Of a DNA stretch of 34,061 nucleotides, positions 24,127 to 33,282 are shown piece by piece. This DNA comes from Rhodobacter sp. Its GTDB lineage: Bacteria; Pseudomonadota; Alphaproteobacteria; Rhodobacterales; Rhodobacteraceae. The position numbers were made by a program, and so were the translations under genes. Position 1 is the stretch's first letter. Every line of letters begins with the position of its first letter. The notes below the pieces were generated by a model. That model made no database searches and was not told the DNA's origin. It saw nothing but the letters and a program-made list of their open reading frames with translations. Location: positions 1 to 34,061 of the forward strand of contig JAIYDJ010000078.1 of assembly GCA_027487575.1 (NCBI GenBank), read 5' to 3'.

Positions 24127-24819
24127 ATGGCAGCGCAAGAACATCCGACCGTCCTGCTGGTGGAAGACGAACCGGCACAGCGCGAAGTCCTTGGCTACAA
24201 TCTGGAAGCCGAAGGGTTTCGGGTCAGTTCCGCCAGCAATGGCGAAGAGGCGCTGCTGCTGGTCGACGAGATGCGCCCCGACATCATCGTGCTGGACTGG
24301 ATGATGCCGAACGTATCGGGCATCGAGGTTTGCCGCCGCCTGAAATCGCGGGCCGACACGCGCTCGATCCCGATCATCATGCTGTCCGCGCGCTCCGAAG
24401 AGGTGGACCGGGTGCGCGGGCTGGAAACCGGCGCGGATGACTATGTGATCAAGCCCTATTCGATCGTCGAACTGATGGCCCGGGTCCGCGCGCAGTTGCG
24501 CCGGGTGCGCCCGTCCAGCGTCGGCATGGTTCTGGAATGGGGCGACATCAAGCTGGACCCCGAAACCCACCGCGTCTTCCGGTCGGAAAACGTGCTGAAA
24601 CTGGGGCCGACCGAATTCCGCCTGCTGACCACCTTCATGGAAAAACCCGGCCGGGTCTGGAGCCGCGAACAGCTTCTGGACCGCGTCTGGGGGCGCGACA
24701 TCTATGTCGACACCCGCACGGTCGATGTCCATATCGGGCGCCTGCGCAAGGCGTTGTGCATGTTCGGCGGCGATGATCCGCTGCGCACGGTGCGCGGTGC
24801 GGGCTACGCGCTGGGTTGA
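24127..24819 (+). CDS. phoB: phosphate regulon response regulator PhoB
   Basis: 230 aa of the OmpR/PhoB class. The receiver domain has the acidic pair E13-D14, phospho-acceptor D57 (IVLDWMMP), and IKPY with the conserved Lys. The winged-helix output domain from about 130 has LKLGPTEFRLLTTFMEKPGRVWSREQLLDRVWG and VDVHIGRLRKAL. It should bind the Pho box at 18521. No phoR histidine kinase lies in the window. Confidence 0.95.
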   Translation: MAAQEHPTVLLVEDEPAQREVLGYNLEAEGFRVSSASNGEEALLLVDEMRPDIIVLDWMMPNVSGIEVCRRLKSRADTRSIPIIMLSARSEEVDRVRGLETGADDYVIKPYSIVELMARVRAQLRRVRPSSVGMVLEWGDIKLDPETHRVFRSENVLKLGPTEFRLLTTFMEKPGRVWSREQLLDRVWGRDIYVDTRTVDVHIGRLRKALCMFGGDDPLRTVRGAGYALG

Positions 24820-25128
24820 CGCGTCTGCTTTGCTGGATGCAGTGATGCGCTTGGTCGATCAGATCGCCTGTTTCCGGCAGCATTCAGGCTAACGGCCGGT
24901 TCCGATATTGCCCCCTTTTGCCCCCGCGCAAGCTGAGACAAGGTAAAACGCATGGCCGGGTGCCGGGCGGCAATTCGGCCTAGTGACCAATTTGCCGCCG
25001 CTCTGATCCAAAAACCCGCCCTGACTGGCGCTTCGCGGCGCGCGGGCAAGGTTCCTGGTCCCGCACACCCGCCCGTTTCGCTCGGCGGCGGGTCAAGGCG
25101 CTCAGCCGCTCAACCTGTGCTTCAAACT
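24820..25128. other. non-coding stretch between phoB and sitA boxes
   Basis: About 310 bp. No convincing gene, terminator hairpin or repeat was found; the short open frames here lack ribosome binding sites and domain character. Confidence 0.5.
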
Positions 25129-25143
25129 TGCGAATGATTTGCA
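25129..25143. promoter_or_regulatory. Mur-like box 1 upstream of sitA
   Basis: TGCGAATGATTTGCA is an imperfect inverted repeat of the kind described for the alphaproteobacterial manganese regulator Mur (Fur family). It begins within CTTGCGAAT, which recurs 22 bp downstream. Confidence 0.6.
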
Positions 25144-25150
25144 TTCCACT

Positions 25151-25172
25151 TGCGAATTGCGACTCGTTCGCA
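25151..25172. promoter_or_regulatory. Mur-like box 2 upstream of sitA
   Basis: TGCGAA and TTCGCA arms flank 10 bp, starting with a second copy of CTTGCGAAT (25150-25158). Two phased boxes 40-80 bp before the start codon suggest cooperative repression of sitABCD by Mn-loaded Mur. Assignment to Mur rather than Zur or MntR is inference. Confidence 0.5.
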
Positions 25173-25210
25173 TACCTTCGCTCCATCCGCAACGACAGAA
25201 GGATACCCCG

Positions 25211-26110
25211 ATGTTCGGACGCAAGATGGTACGGCTTGTCATCGGCCTTGCAATGGCCAGCCTGACGGGACAGACCGCTTTGGCACAGGATGAACCGTTC
25301 CGGGTGATCACAACCTTCACCATCATCGCAGACATGGCCCGCAACGTGGCGGGCGATGCCGCCGTGGTGGAATCGATCACCAAACCCGGCGCGGAAATCC
25401 ACGGGTACGAGCCCACTCCGCGCGACATCATCCGCGCACTGGATGCAGACCTGATCCTGTGGAACGGGCTTAACCTTGAGCTGTGGTTCGAACAGTTCTT
25501 CGCCAACCTGCAGGACGTGCCCGGCGTCACGGTGTCCGAAGGCATCACCCCCATCGGCATTTCCGAAGGAGATTACAGCGGCAAGCCGAACCCCCATGCC
25601 TGGATGAGCCTCGACAACGCGCTGATCTACGTCGACAACATCCGCGACGCGCTTTCGACGCACGACCCCGACAATGCGGCGGTCTATGCGGCCAATGCCG
25701 AAACCTACAAGCAAGCGATCACCGCCGCCATCGCCCCCCTGCGCGAGGCGGTGCTTGCCGTTCCAGAAGATCAGCGCTGGCTAGTCACCTGCGAAGGCGC
25801 GTTCAGCTATCTGGCGCGGGACTTCCAGATGAAAGAGGTCTATCTGTGGCCGATCAACGCCGATCAGCAAGGCACACCCCAACAGGTGCGCAAGGCGATC
25901 GATGCGGTGCGCGATAACGCCATTCCAGCGGTCTTTTGCGAAAGCACCGTATCGCAGGCCCCCGCCGAACAGGTCGCGCGGGAAACCGGGGCGCGGTATG
26001 GCGGCGTGCTGTATGTCGACAGCCTGACCGAAGCGGACGGACCGGTGCCCACCTATCTGGACCTGCTGCGCGTCACGTCGCAGACGATTGTAAAGGGGCT
26101 GACGGAATGA
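25211..26110 (+). CDS. sitA: manganese (Mn/Zn/Fe) ABC transporter substrate-binding protein, SitA type
   Basis: 299 aa of the cluster A-I metal-binding family. A signal peptide ends at about residue 25 (GQTALA). The metal ligands are H64 (EIHGYEPTP), H129 (NPHAWMS), E195 (TCEGAFSYL) and D270 (YVDSL), the 2His-Glu-Asp set that favours Mn(II) or Zn(II). No His-rich loop is present, which argues against a ZnuA-type zinc protein. GAAGGA precedes the ATG. It heads a four-gene operon with two permeases, as in sitABCD. Confidence 0.9.
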   Translation: MFGRKMVRLVIGLAMASLTGQTALAQDEPFRVITTFTIIADMARNVAGDAAVVESITKPGAEIHGYEPTPRDIIRALDADLILWNGLNLELWFEQFFANLQDVPGVTVSEGITPIGISEGDYSGKPNPHAWMSLDNALIYVDNIRDALSTHDPDNAAVYAANAETYKQAITAAIAPLREAVLAVPEDQRWLVTCEGAFSYLARDFQMKEVYLWPINADQQGTPQQVRKAIDAVRDNAIPAVFCESTVSQAPAEQVARETGARYGGVLYVDSLTEADGPVPTYLDLLRVTSQTIVKGLTE

Positions 26111-26206
26111 TGCGCACCTCTGGCACAGGGCACGCGCTTTTTGGCGCTGGCCCGCTATATCAAGCGCAGCAGAGGCCGCATTCAGCCACGAGGAACCCGG
26201 ATCATC

Positions 26207-27070
26207 ATGGCGTCCCCCCATATGTCTGACCCCGGCATTTCCGCGACTGGCGTCTACGTCACCTATCGCAACGGCCAGACGGCCCTGCGCGATGCCACCT
26301 TCGAGGTTCCCAGAGGCTCGATCACCGGGTTGGTCGGGGTGAACGGCGCGGGCAAGTCCACGATCTTCAAGGCCATCATGGGCTTCGTGCCGGTGGCGCG
26401 TGGCGAGATCACGGTTCTGGGCCTGTCGGTCAAGGCAGCGCTGGCGCAGAACCTTGTGGCCTATGTGCCGCAGGCCGAAGAGGTGGACTGGTCTTTCCCG
26501 GTGCTGGTCGAGGATGTGGTCATGATGGGCCGCTATGGCCACATGGGGTTCTTCCGCATACCGTCCGCCGCCGACAAGGCCGCCGTCACCGACGCGCTGG
26601 CCCGCGTCGGCATGACCGATTTCCGCAAGCGCCAGATCGGCGAATTGTCGGGCGGGCAGCGCAAGCGGGTGTTTCTGGCCCGCGCGCTGGCTCAGGACGG
26701 CCGCGTCATCCTGCTGGACGAGCCGTTCACCGGCGTCGACGTGCAAACCGAAGACGCGATCATCGCCCTTCTGCGCGAGATGCGGGACGAGGGCCGGGTG
26801 ATGCTGGTGTCCACCCACAACCTTGGCTCCGTGCCAGAATTCTGCGACCAGACCGTTCTGGTGAAAGGCACGGTTCTTGCCTACGGGCCGACGGCAACCA
26901 CTTTTACCCGCGACAATCTGGAACTGGCCTTCGGAGGTGTGCTGCGGCAGTTCGTGCTGGGCGGGGCCGATCTGCACGACGACGATGACGCGCGGTCGGT
27001 GTCGGTGTTTACCGACGACGAAAAGCCTTTCGTGGTCTATGGCAAATCGGGCAGACGGGGCGGCGAATGA
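26207..27070 (+). CDS. sitB: manganese ABC transporter ATP-binding protein
   Basis: 287 aa from ATG 26207, with GAGGAA about 11 nt upstream; 26141 and 26222 are other in-frame starts. Walker A is GVNGAGKST, the Q-loop [14 protein letters not shown] is typical of metal ABC ATPases, the signature is LSGGQRKR, Walker B is [12 protein letters not shown] and the H-loop is VSTHN. An acidic tail ([16 protein letters not shown]) is extra. Overlaps sitC by ATGA. The 96-bp gap after sitA has no clear hairpin. Confidence 0.92.
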   Translation: MASPHMSDPGISATGVYVTYRNGQTALRDATFEVPRGSITGLVGVNGAGKSTIFKAIMGFVPVARGEITVLGLSVKAALAQNLVAYVPQAEEVDWSFPVLVEDVVMMGRYGHMGFFRIPSAADKAAVTDALARVGMTDFRKRQIGELSGGQRKRVFLARALAQDGRVILLDEPFTGVDVQTEDAIIALLREMRDEGRVMLVSTHNLGSVPEFCDQTVLVKGTVLAYGPTATTFTRDNLELAFGGVLRQFVLGGADLHDDDDARSVSVFTDDEKPFVVYGKSGRRGGE

Positions 27071-27924
27071 CCGAAACCCTGCTGCTGCCCTTTCAGTACG
27101 GCTACATGATCAACGCGATGTGGGTGTCGGCATTGGTCGGCGGCGTCTGCGCCTTCCTGTCGGTCTATCTGATGCTCAAGGGCTGGTCGCTGATCGGCGA
27201 CGCGCTCAGCCACGCCATCGTGCCGGGGGTGGCGGGGGCCTTCCTGCTGGGCCTGCCCTTTGCCTTGGGCGCTTTCGTTGCGGGCGGTCTGGCGGCGGGG
27301 GCCATGCTGTTCCTGAACCAGCGGTCGGGGCTGAAAGAGGATGCCATCATCGGGCTGATCTTCACCTCCTTCTTCGGGCTGGGCCTGTTCATGGTGTCGC
27401 TGTCGCCGATGTCGGTATCGATCCAGACGATCACGATGGGCAACATCCTGGCCATCACCCCCGGCGACACGCTGCAACTGGCGATCATCGGGTTTGTGTC
27501 GATGGCCGTGCTGCTGGCGAAATGGAAAGACCTGATGGTGACGTTCTTTGACGAAAACCATGCAAGGTCGATCGGAATCAGGACGGGCGTGCTGAAGGTC
27601 GTGTTCTTCACGCTGCTGTCGGCCTCCTGCGTGGCGGCGTTGCAGACCGTCGGCGCGTTTCTGGTGATCGCGATGGTCGTGACGCCGGGTGCCACGGCCT
27701 ATCTGCTGACCGACCGCTTCCCGCGTCTTCTGATGCTCAGTGTCGGCATCGGGGCCACCACCAGCCTTGTCGGGGCCTATCTCAGCTTCTTTCTCGATGG
27801 GGCGACAGGGGGGCTGATCGTGTGCCTGCAGACGGCGATCTTCCTTGGCGCCTTCCTGCTGGCCCCCAAGCACGGCTACCTTGCGGCCCGCCGCCGCGCC
27901 GCGCGGACCGGGGACGCGGTGTGA
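27067..27924 (+). CDS. sitC: manganese ABC transporter permease, SitC type
   Basis: 285 aa with about eight hydrophobic segments and the ABC-3 family signature [25 protein letters not shown] near the N-terminus. [15 protein letters not shown] is the coupling region. It forms a heterodimeric channel with the following permease, which shares the KGWSLxGDAxSHAxxPG motif. Overlaps: ATGA with sitB and TGATG with sitD. Confidence 0.93.
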   Translation: MTETLLLPFQYGYMINAMWVSALVGGVCAFLSVYLMLKGWSLIGDALSHAIVPGVAGAFLLGLPFALGAFVAGGLAAGAMLFLNQRSGLKEDAIIGLIFTSFFGLGLFMVSLSPMSVSIQTITMGNILAITPGDTLQLAIIGFVSMAVLLAKWKDLMVTFFDENHARSIGIRTGVLKVVFFTLLSASCVAALQTVGAFLVIAMVVTPGATAYLLTDRFPRLLMLSVGIGATTSLVGAYLSFFLDGATGGLIVCLQTAIFLGAFLLAPKHGYLAARRRAARTGDAV

Positions 27925-28751
27925 TGGAAACCATGATCCAGCCCTTCCAGTTCGCCTTCATGCAGAACGCCTTTCTGGTCATGGCGATGATCGCGGTCCC
28001 GACATCGCTGCTGTCGTGCTATCTGGTGCTGAAGGGGTGGTCGCTGATGGGCGACGCGATCAGCCATGCGGTACTGCCGGGTGTCGTTCTGGCCTATCTG
28101 GTCAACATTCCGCTGATCGTCGGGGCCTTTGCCGCAGGCATGTTCTGCGCCGTGGCCACCGGATTTCTGCAGCAGAACAGCCGGGTCAAGCAGGACACCG
28201 TTCTTGGCATCGTGTTTTCCGGCATGTTCGGTCTGGGCATCGTGATGTACACCAAGATCAGCACCGATGTGCATCTGGACCACATCCTGTTCGGCAACAT
28301 GCTGGGCATCGGGGCGTCGGACCTCTGGACGACGGGGGCGATCGCGCTGGTCGTCAGCGCCGTGGTTCTGGCCAAACACCGCGACCTGATGCTGCACACC
28401 TTCGACCCCGTGCAGGCGCAGGCGGTGGGCCTGCCGGTCAGGCTGCTGCACTACGGACTGCTGACGCTGATCTCGCTGACCATCGTGGCCACCCTGGCGG
28501 CGGTGGGGATCATCCTGTCGATCGGATTGCTGATCGCGCCCGGGGCCATCGCGTTCCTTCTGACCAAACGGTTCGACCGCATGCTGATGGTGGCAGTCGG
28601 CGCGACCCTTCTGGCGGGGGTCGCGGGGGTGTATCTGAGCTTCTTTCTCGACAGCGCCCCGGCCCCCACGGTGATCCTGATCCTGACGGGCATGTTCATC
28701 GCCGCATTCGTGCAATCGGCCCGCCGCGCAAGGCAGACTGCCCGGACATGA
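27924..28751 (+). CDS. sitD: manganese ABC transporter permease, SitD type
   Basis: 275 aa from ATG 27924 inside the sitC stop (TGATG); a longer frame to 27822 is only sitC read in another frame. About eight membrane segments, the signature LVLKGWSLMGDAISHAVLPGV and LIAPGAIAFLLTKRFDRML mark an ABC-3 permease. Together with SitC it gives the two-permease layout that separates sitABCD from znuABC (one permease). A bidirectional hairpin follows. Confidence 0.93.
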   Translation: METMIQPFQFAFMQNAFLVMAMIAVPTSLLSCYLVLKGWSLMGDAISHAVLPGVVLAYLVNIPLIVGAFAAGMFCAVATGFLQQNSRVKQDTVLGIVFSGMFGLGIVMYTKISTDVHLDHILFGNMLGIGASDLWTTGAIALVVSAVVLAKHRDLMLHTFDPVQAQAVGLPVRLLHYGLLTLISLTIVATLAAVGIILSIGLLIAPGAIAFLLTKRFDRMLMVAVGATLLAGVAGVYLSFFLDSAPAPTVILILTGMFIAAFVQSARRARQTART

Positions 28752-28754
28752 CAA

Positions 28755-28784
28755 GGCCGGGCAGATGGTTCCATCCACCCGGCC
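28755..28784. terminator. bidirectional hairpin between sitD and the DUF3618 gene
   Basis: GGCCGGG (28755-28761) pairs with CCCGGCC (28778-28784), with an inner GATGG/CCATC stem. It sits in the 51-bp gap between two convergent genes and can serve both strands. No long T-run. Confidence 0.65.
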
Positions 28785-28802
28785 CCGCGTCCTGTGTTCG
28801 CG

Positions 28803-29849
28803 TCAGACGTCGCGCGACGGCATCATGCCCTGACGGTCGGCCTCGTCGCGCGCACTGTCGACCACGCGAATGCCCGCATCCGCAAGCCGGTCCACAATCG
28901 CGGTGCCTGCCGATGTGCCTTCGGGCAGCATGTCCGAGATTTCGTTTCCGACATCCGTCATCGCGGCCTTCGCCTCGTCCTTGGCGGCAGCCAGAACCGA
29001 CATCGCCTTGCGGCGCTCTTCCTGGAACACCGACTGCGCTTCGGCAAACAACCGGTCCCGGCTTTCGCCCAGCACCTCGTCTTCCATCCGGCTGCGCGGC
29101 AGCGCCCCGCCGATGGCGGCACCCACTGCAACGGCGATGGCCCCGACCACCAGCGGCTGTTCCTCGAACAGTCCGGCGGCGGCACGGCTGCCCCGGCTGA
29201 TCGCCTGCTCTGCCTTCATGCGCGCGCTGTGCGCCGCTTCGCGGGCCGCGCGGACCCGGGCCTTCGCCTCGTCGGACAGATGTTCGGTGCCGTGCATCAA
29301 ACGGTCCTTCAGATCGGCCGCGCGGTTGCCCAGATCGCCCGCCACTTCCTTGACCTTGTCCATCATGGCCCCGGCTGTGCCCTGCACCGCATCGGCCATT
29401 TGGCCGGCCGTTTCGGCGGTCGACTGGCCATAATCCGCGCCCGACCAATCCTGATTGTCGCGGTAGGACGACCGGCCCACGCTGTCGTCCGTGTCGTGGA
29501 ACCAAGCATCATCTTCCTGCCACGACCGGCGCGCGCCGCGCAGGGGCGAGGCCTTGCGTGCGCGGCGGGTCGCCCCGGTGTCAGAGTTGGTGGCCCCGAA
29601 CATCATCCAGGCCAGCCCGACGGCCGTCAGCGCCGTTGCGGCCGGGTTGCGGGCAATGGTCTGCGCGATGGATCGGCCGATCTCGCCGCCGATGTCGCCA
29701 TTCTTGCCGCGAAACATGTCGCCCACATCGCGGACGATGCTTTCGACCGAGAATTTCTTCTGCAGATCGTTGATCGATCCGCTCAACTGGGCGCGTTCAT
29801 TCTCGATGTCGCGCTCGATCTGGTCTGCGGTGCGGTTGTCACTTGTCAT
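28803..29849 (-). CDS. DUF3618-type membrane-associated protein
   Basis: 348 aa. The N-terminus (ADQIERDIENERAQLSGSINDLQKKF) is the DUF3618 segment. Two hydrophobic stretches follow (NPAATALTAVGLAWMMFG, about 70-88, and QPLVVGAIAVAVGAAIGGALP near 235), separated by an Ala/Lys/Glu-rich, probably coiled-coil region at about 145-225. I chose ATG 29849 because AAAGGA lies about 8 nt upstream; the frame opens at 29858. It overlaps the end of the holin-like gene. Such genes accompany phage-holin-superfamily proteins in alphaproteobacterial envelope or stress operons. Molecular function is unknown. Confidence 0.82.
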   Translation of the reverse strand: MTSDNRTADQIERDIENERAQLSGSINDLQKKFSVESIVRDVGDMFRGKNGDIGGEIGRSIAQTIARNPAATALTAVGLAWMMFGATNSDTGATRRARKASPLRGARRSWQEDDAWFHDTDDSVGRSSYRDNQDWSGADYGQSTAETAGQMADAVQGTAGAMMDKVKEVAGDLGNRAADLKDRLMHGTEHLSDEAKARVRAAREAAHSARMKAEQAISRGSRAAAGLFEEQPLVVGAIAVAVGAAIGGALPRSRMEDEVLGESRDRLFAEAQSVFQEERRKAMSVLAAAKDEAKAAMTDVGNEISDMLPEGTSAGTAIVDRLADAGIRVVDSARDEADRQGMMPSRDV

Positions 29850-30240
29850 TGTAAGCATCCTTTACTGCTGCGGCATCCTTGCGGACATTGCGCGCTGCGC
29901 GATTTGGTATGAAGTCGGTGTTTTTCAGCGTCGATCTGGCCGACTGGACCATGATCAACGCAACAATCAGCAACACGGCCCCGACGATGACCGGTGCCCA
30001 GGGCGCGGGCACGCCAGCCCAGACCACGAAACCGACCAGCGCCGCCGCCAGAAGGTTCAGCGCGGTGATGGCCAGAACGACCGCCACTGCGATCTGCACG
30101 ATGGCTCCTGTCACCTTCCCGAAGCTTTCGCCCACCTCGGCCCGCGCTAGGTCAACCTCGTTCCGGACCAGGTTGCTGACATTGCCCAGAATGTCCGCCA
30201 TCATTTCGCCTACGGACTTTGGCGAGGCTTCCGGTGTCAT
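29839..30240 (-). CDS. phage holin superfamily (DUF1469-like) membrane protein
   Basis: 133 aa. An amphipathic N-terminus (SVGEMMADILGNVSNLVRNEVDLARAEVGESF) precedes two membrane helices (IVQIAVAVVLAITALNLLAAALVGFVVWAG and APVIVGAVLLIVALIMV). This layout is that of the putative Actinobacteriophage holin/YqjE group. Despite the name it is unlikely to be a lysis gene, as no phage genes are nearby. It overlaps both neighbours (ATGA at its start, 11 nt at its end), so the three genes form one translationally coupled operon. Confidence 0.85.
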   Translation of the reverse strand: MTPEASPKSVGEMMADILGNVSNLVRNEVDLARAEVGESFGKVTGAIVQIAVAVVLAITALNLLAAALVGFVVWAGVPAPWAPVIVGAVLLIVALIMVQSARSTLKNTDFIPNRAARNVRKDAAAVKDAYNDK

Positions 30241-30791
30241 CGAGGAAAGTCCGACGCGGTGGCGAATTCCGACCGGTCGGTGGCGTAGTCTGTGGTGAAG
30301 TCGTCCTGATCCAGATCATCGGACCGATAAGCCGTCGTCGATGTGCCGGTTTCGGCGGGCGACGCGTGACCCGAATTCGACAGTGTCGCCTTGGCATACC
30401 GGCTGGCGGCAAACCCCAGCAGCACGGCCCCCCCGAGGAACAGAACCGGATTGTCGCGCGCCACCTTGCTGACCGACTGGATGATCTCGCCCAGGTCCTT
30501 GTCGCGGATCGCATCCGAGGCATCGGCAAGGCTGTTGGCAACCTGACCCAGGGTCCGCTCCTGCGCCGAGCCGCCGCGCAGTTCTTCGGCGGCACGCCGC
30601 AGCGCCTGCGCCACATCGCCGACTTCGCCCGCGACGCGGTCTTTCGCCTGATTGGCCTGCGACCGCACTTCGGTCACCGTCTCGTCGAATTTCACTTTTG
30701 CCGCATCACGCAGATCGGCTGCCACGCTGCCGACCGCTGAAGCAACGTCCTTGATCGGGGTGTTCAAATCCGTGTTCATTTCGTTGTTCAT
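30237..30791 (-). CDS. ElaB/YqjD-like or apolipoprotein-like membrane protein
   Basis: 184 aa from ATG 30791 (GAAAGG upstream); the frame opens at 30824. Residues 10-110 are Ala-, Asp- and Glu-rich helix of coiled-coil type (SAVGSVAADLRDAAKVKFDE and on). A single hydrophobic segment follows (NPVLFLGGAVLLGFAASRYA, about 125-145), then a disordered acidic tail rich in Asp and Thr. The pattern resembles tail-anchored ribosome- or membrane-associated proteins of the ElaB/YqjD type, but the match is to layout only. First gene of the operon. Confidence 0.75.
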   Translation of the reverse strand: MNNEMNTDLNTPIKDVASAVGSVAADLRDAAKVKFDETVTEVRSQANQAKDRVAGEVGDVAQALRRAAEELRGGSAQERTLGQVANSLADASDAIRDKDLGEIIQSVSKVARDNPVLFLGGAVLLGFAASRYAKATLSNSGHASPAETGTSTTAYRSDDLDQDDFTTDYATDRSEFATASDFPR

Positions 30792-30904
30792 CTGTCTGCC
30801 TTTCAAAAGAACGACCGTGGGCATCTTCCGCCCCGGACACCCCAGAACAACTCAGGACTTCGGCATTCGTTCCCGCCGATCCGCCCGGCACTGGCCCCGA
30901 ACGC

Positions 30905-30933
30905 ACAGGGCCGCACCTGCCGTGCGGCCCTGT
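30905..30933. terminator. hairpin downstream of glf
   Basis: A perfect 12-bp stem (ACAGGGCCGCAC and GTGCGGCCCTGT) with a 5-nt loop, 63 bp beyond the glf stop on the minus strand. No T-run on either side. Likely ends the glf operon before the next minus-strand unit. Confidence 0.55.
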
Positions 30934-30995
30934 CGCGACGGCAAACCCGGCGCGCGCGGGGCGCGGTGTCTGCCGCCCCGTACAGCCCTTCTGCC

Positions 30996-32123
30996 TCAGG
31001 ACGCTGCACTGCTGCGGGCCAATCCGGCCTTGTCCGCCGCCTGAATCCGCTCGAACGTCGCAAGGGCCTGACCGACCACCTGATCCATGTTGTAATAGCG
31101 GTAGCTGGCAAGCCGACCCGCAAACCACACGTGATCCAGCCGGTTTGCCAGCGCCTGATACCGGCGCAGCAGAACGGCGTTTTCCTCGTTCGGAATCGGA
31201 TAGAACGGATCGCCCGATGCCGAAGGATATTCCCGCGTGATGCTGGTGCGCGCGTGGACCTGGCCGGTCAGATGCTTGTACTCGGTGATCCGGGTAAAGT
31301 CCTCGGTCTGCGGATAGTTCACCGTTGCCACAGGCTGATACTGTTCGACATCCAGCGTCTCATGCTCGAAGCGCAGGGAACGGTAGGGCAGCTTGCCCAG
31401 ACGGAAATCAAAGAACTCGTCGATCGGCCCGGTGAACACCATCTTGCGGAACTTGACCCGCCGGATCGCATCGACATAGCTCGTGGACAACTGCACGTCG
31501 ATGTTGGGGTGATCCAGCATCCGTTCGAACATCACGGTATAGCCACGGGCCGGCATGTTCTGGAACGTGTCGGTGAAGTACCGGTCATCCGTGTTGGTCC
31601 GCGTGGGGATGCGCGCCGTCACCGACCTGTCCAGTTTCGACGGGTCCAGCCCCCACTGCTTGCGGGTGTAGCCCCGGAAGAACTTCTCGTACAATTCGCG
31701 GCCCACGGTGGACAGAACCACGTCTTCCGAGGTCTTGATCTCTGCGATCTCGATCCGCCGTTCGGCCAGGAACGCCTCCATCCCATCAGGGGTCAGGTCC
31801 AGATCGTAAAGCGTGTTGATCGTTGTCAGATTGATCGGGATCGGCACCAGTTTGCCGTCGACCTGTCCCAGAACGCGGTGTTCGTAGGGCCGCCATGCGG
31901 TGAACCGCGACAGATAGTCGATCACCACCTGCGCATTGGTATGAAAGATATGCGGGCCGTACTGGTGGATCAGAACCCCCGCCGCATCCTGACAGTCATA
32001 GGCGTTCCCGGCGATATGCGGGCGCTTGTCGATCACCAGAACCTTTTCGTTGCGCTCGCTTGCGATGCGCTCCGCCAGAACGCTGCCGGCAAACCCGGCC
32101 CCGACCACCAGCCAATCATACAT
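30996..32123 (-). CDS. glf: UDP-galactopyranose mutase
   Basis: 375 aa. The FAD Rossmann motif is VVGAGFAGSVLAERIA at the N-terminus. IHQYGPHIFHTN, FFRGYTRKQWG, ARIPTRTNTDDRYFTDTFQNMPARGY and the C-terminal YRYYNMDQVVGQAL are hallmark Glf segments with the substrate-binding Arg and Tyr residues. It converts UDP-galactopyranose to UDP-galactofuranose for surface polysaccharide. It overlaps the upstream glycosyltransferase by 8 nt, so a galactofuranose-containing glycan is likely. Confidence 0.95.
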   Translation of the reverse strand: MYDWLVVGAGFAGSVLAERIASERNEKVLVIDKRPHIAGNAYDCQDAAGVLIHQYGPHIFHTNAQVVIDYLSRFTAWRPYEHRVLGQVDGKLVPIPINLTTINTLYDLDLTPDGMEAFLAERRIEIAEIKTSEDVVLSTVGRELYEKFFRGYTRKQWGLDPSKLDRSVTARIPTRTNTDDRYFTDTFQNMPARGYTVMFERMLDHPNIDVQLSTSYVDAIRRVKFRKMVFTGPIDEFFDFRLGKLPYRSLRFEHETLDVEQYQPVATVNYPQTEDFTRITEYKHLTGQVHARTSITREYPSASGDPFYPIPNEENAVLLRRYQALANRLDHVWFAGRLASYRYYNMDQVVGQALATFERIQAADKAGLARSSAAS

Positions 32124-33282
32124 GAAGGTGCACTCCGTTGTTCAGGCGTCGCAACGCCTTGTCACTGGTGGGCACCCGGTCGATGCATTGCCGCATCGTC
32201 TGCCAGGTCATGTCCCACGACGATCGGGCCAGATGGGCATCCACTGCCGCGCGCTGACCGGCGCCCGCCGCCTGAAGGGTGCGCTGCACCTCGGCCGGCA
32301 TCGAGTTGGCGTCCCCGATCCGCACCAGACCCGCAGACCCGTAGTCGCTGACCACATCCGGAACGGCCGTCGATGACAGGGCCAGGCCCGCCGCCAGAAA
32401 CTCGGGCGTCTTGGTGGGGCTGATGAACCGTGTCGCGTCGTTCAGCGCGAAAGGCATCCAGCCGGCCTGCCAGTTCGCCATGTAGGCGGGCAGATCGTTG
32501 TAATGCTTCGATCCCAGCCAGTGGATGTTGGCCGCGCGCGGCAGGGCCGCCGGGTCGATCTTGACCACCGGGCCGATCATCACGAACTGCACCTGCGGCA
32601 GCGCCGCCGCCGTGCTGGCCACCAGACCAAGGTCCAGCCGCTCGTCGATCACGCCAAAGAAGCCGACGCGCGGCGAAGGGATGGCCGCCTGGTCCGCCGG
32701 GTCGGGCAGGGCCTGACGCGCACGCAGGAAATGCGGCGCATCGATGCTGCTGGGCAGGCACAGCACCCGCGCATGGCGTTGACGCTTGGCGTCGTACAGA
32801 CTGCGCCCGCCGGTGAACACGAAGTCGGCCAGCCCGAACAGACGGTCCTCGTTGGCCTTCAGGCTGGCGGGCGCAAACTTGAACGCGCTCAACTCGTCCA
32901 TGCAGTCATAGATGCAGACATCGGCCGGCAGATGGTCGGTCCAGGTCACCGCCATCGGCGTGTAGTACCAGGTCACCAGACGGTCATGACGCGTGCTGCG
33001 CACCAGATCGCCGATGAAGTCGCGCAGGACGGCGTCCGTGTCTGCCGTGCCGTGGTTCAGGTAGGGAGTGATGACCGTGACGCCCGACGCGTCACGCCGC
33101 TGGCGCAACTCGTCATATCCGTCATGCCGGACGAATTCCTCGACGTAGAGAACCCGGGCGGTCCGTGCCGCGCGGCTGAGCAGATGCTGCGGGCGCTGCA
33201 CCACAAAGTCCCAGCGAAGATGCGAAAAACAGATCAAAAGGTCGTCAAGCGACTGTGGTGAAACGGGGGGAAGAGCATTCAT
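32116..33282 (-). CDS. glycosyltransferase (GT-B type)
   Basis: 388 aa from ATG 33282, with TGGAG upstream; the frame opens at 33369 but that part lacks a start signal. The N-terminus has LLICFSHLRWDFVVQRPQHLLSRAA, common in polysaccharide-linked glycosyltransferases. The C-terminal half has PRVGFFGVIDERLDLGLVASTA, VQFVMIGPVVKIDP and FISPTKTPEFLAAGLALSSTAVPDV, where the KTPEFLAAG region is the GT4-like nucleotide-sugar site. It may transfer galactofuranose or another sugar from UDP. Donor and acceptor are unknown. Confidence 0.85.
   Translation of the reverse strand: MNALPPVSPQSLDDLLICFSHLRWDFVVQRPQHLLSRAARTARVLYVEEFVRHDGYDELRQRRDASGVTVITPYLNHGTADTDAVLRDFIGDLVRSTRHDRLVTWYYTPMAVTWTDHLPADVCIYDCMDELSAFKFAPASLKANEDRLFGLADFVFTGGRSLYDAKRQRHARVLCLPSSIDAPHFLRARQALPDPADQAAIPSPRVGFFGVIDERLDLGLVASTAAALPQVQFVMIGPVVKIDPAALPRAANIHWLGSKHYNDLPAYMANWQAGWMPFALNDATRFISPTKTPEFLAAGLALSSTAVPDVVSDYGSAGLVRIGDANSMPAEVQRTLQAAGAGQRAAVDAHLARSSWDMTWQTMRQCIDRVPTSDKALRRLNNGVHLHV

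Noticed and set aside
28794..29912. Plus-strand open frame opposite the DUF3618 gene
   Set aside because: Antisense shadow; no ribosome binding site or recognisable domain.
29839..30240. Prophage lysis gene (holin)
   Set aside because: No endolysin, spanin or structural phage genes nearby; the superfamily is common in non-phage operons.
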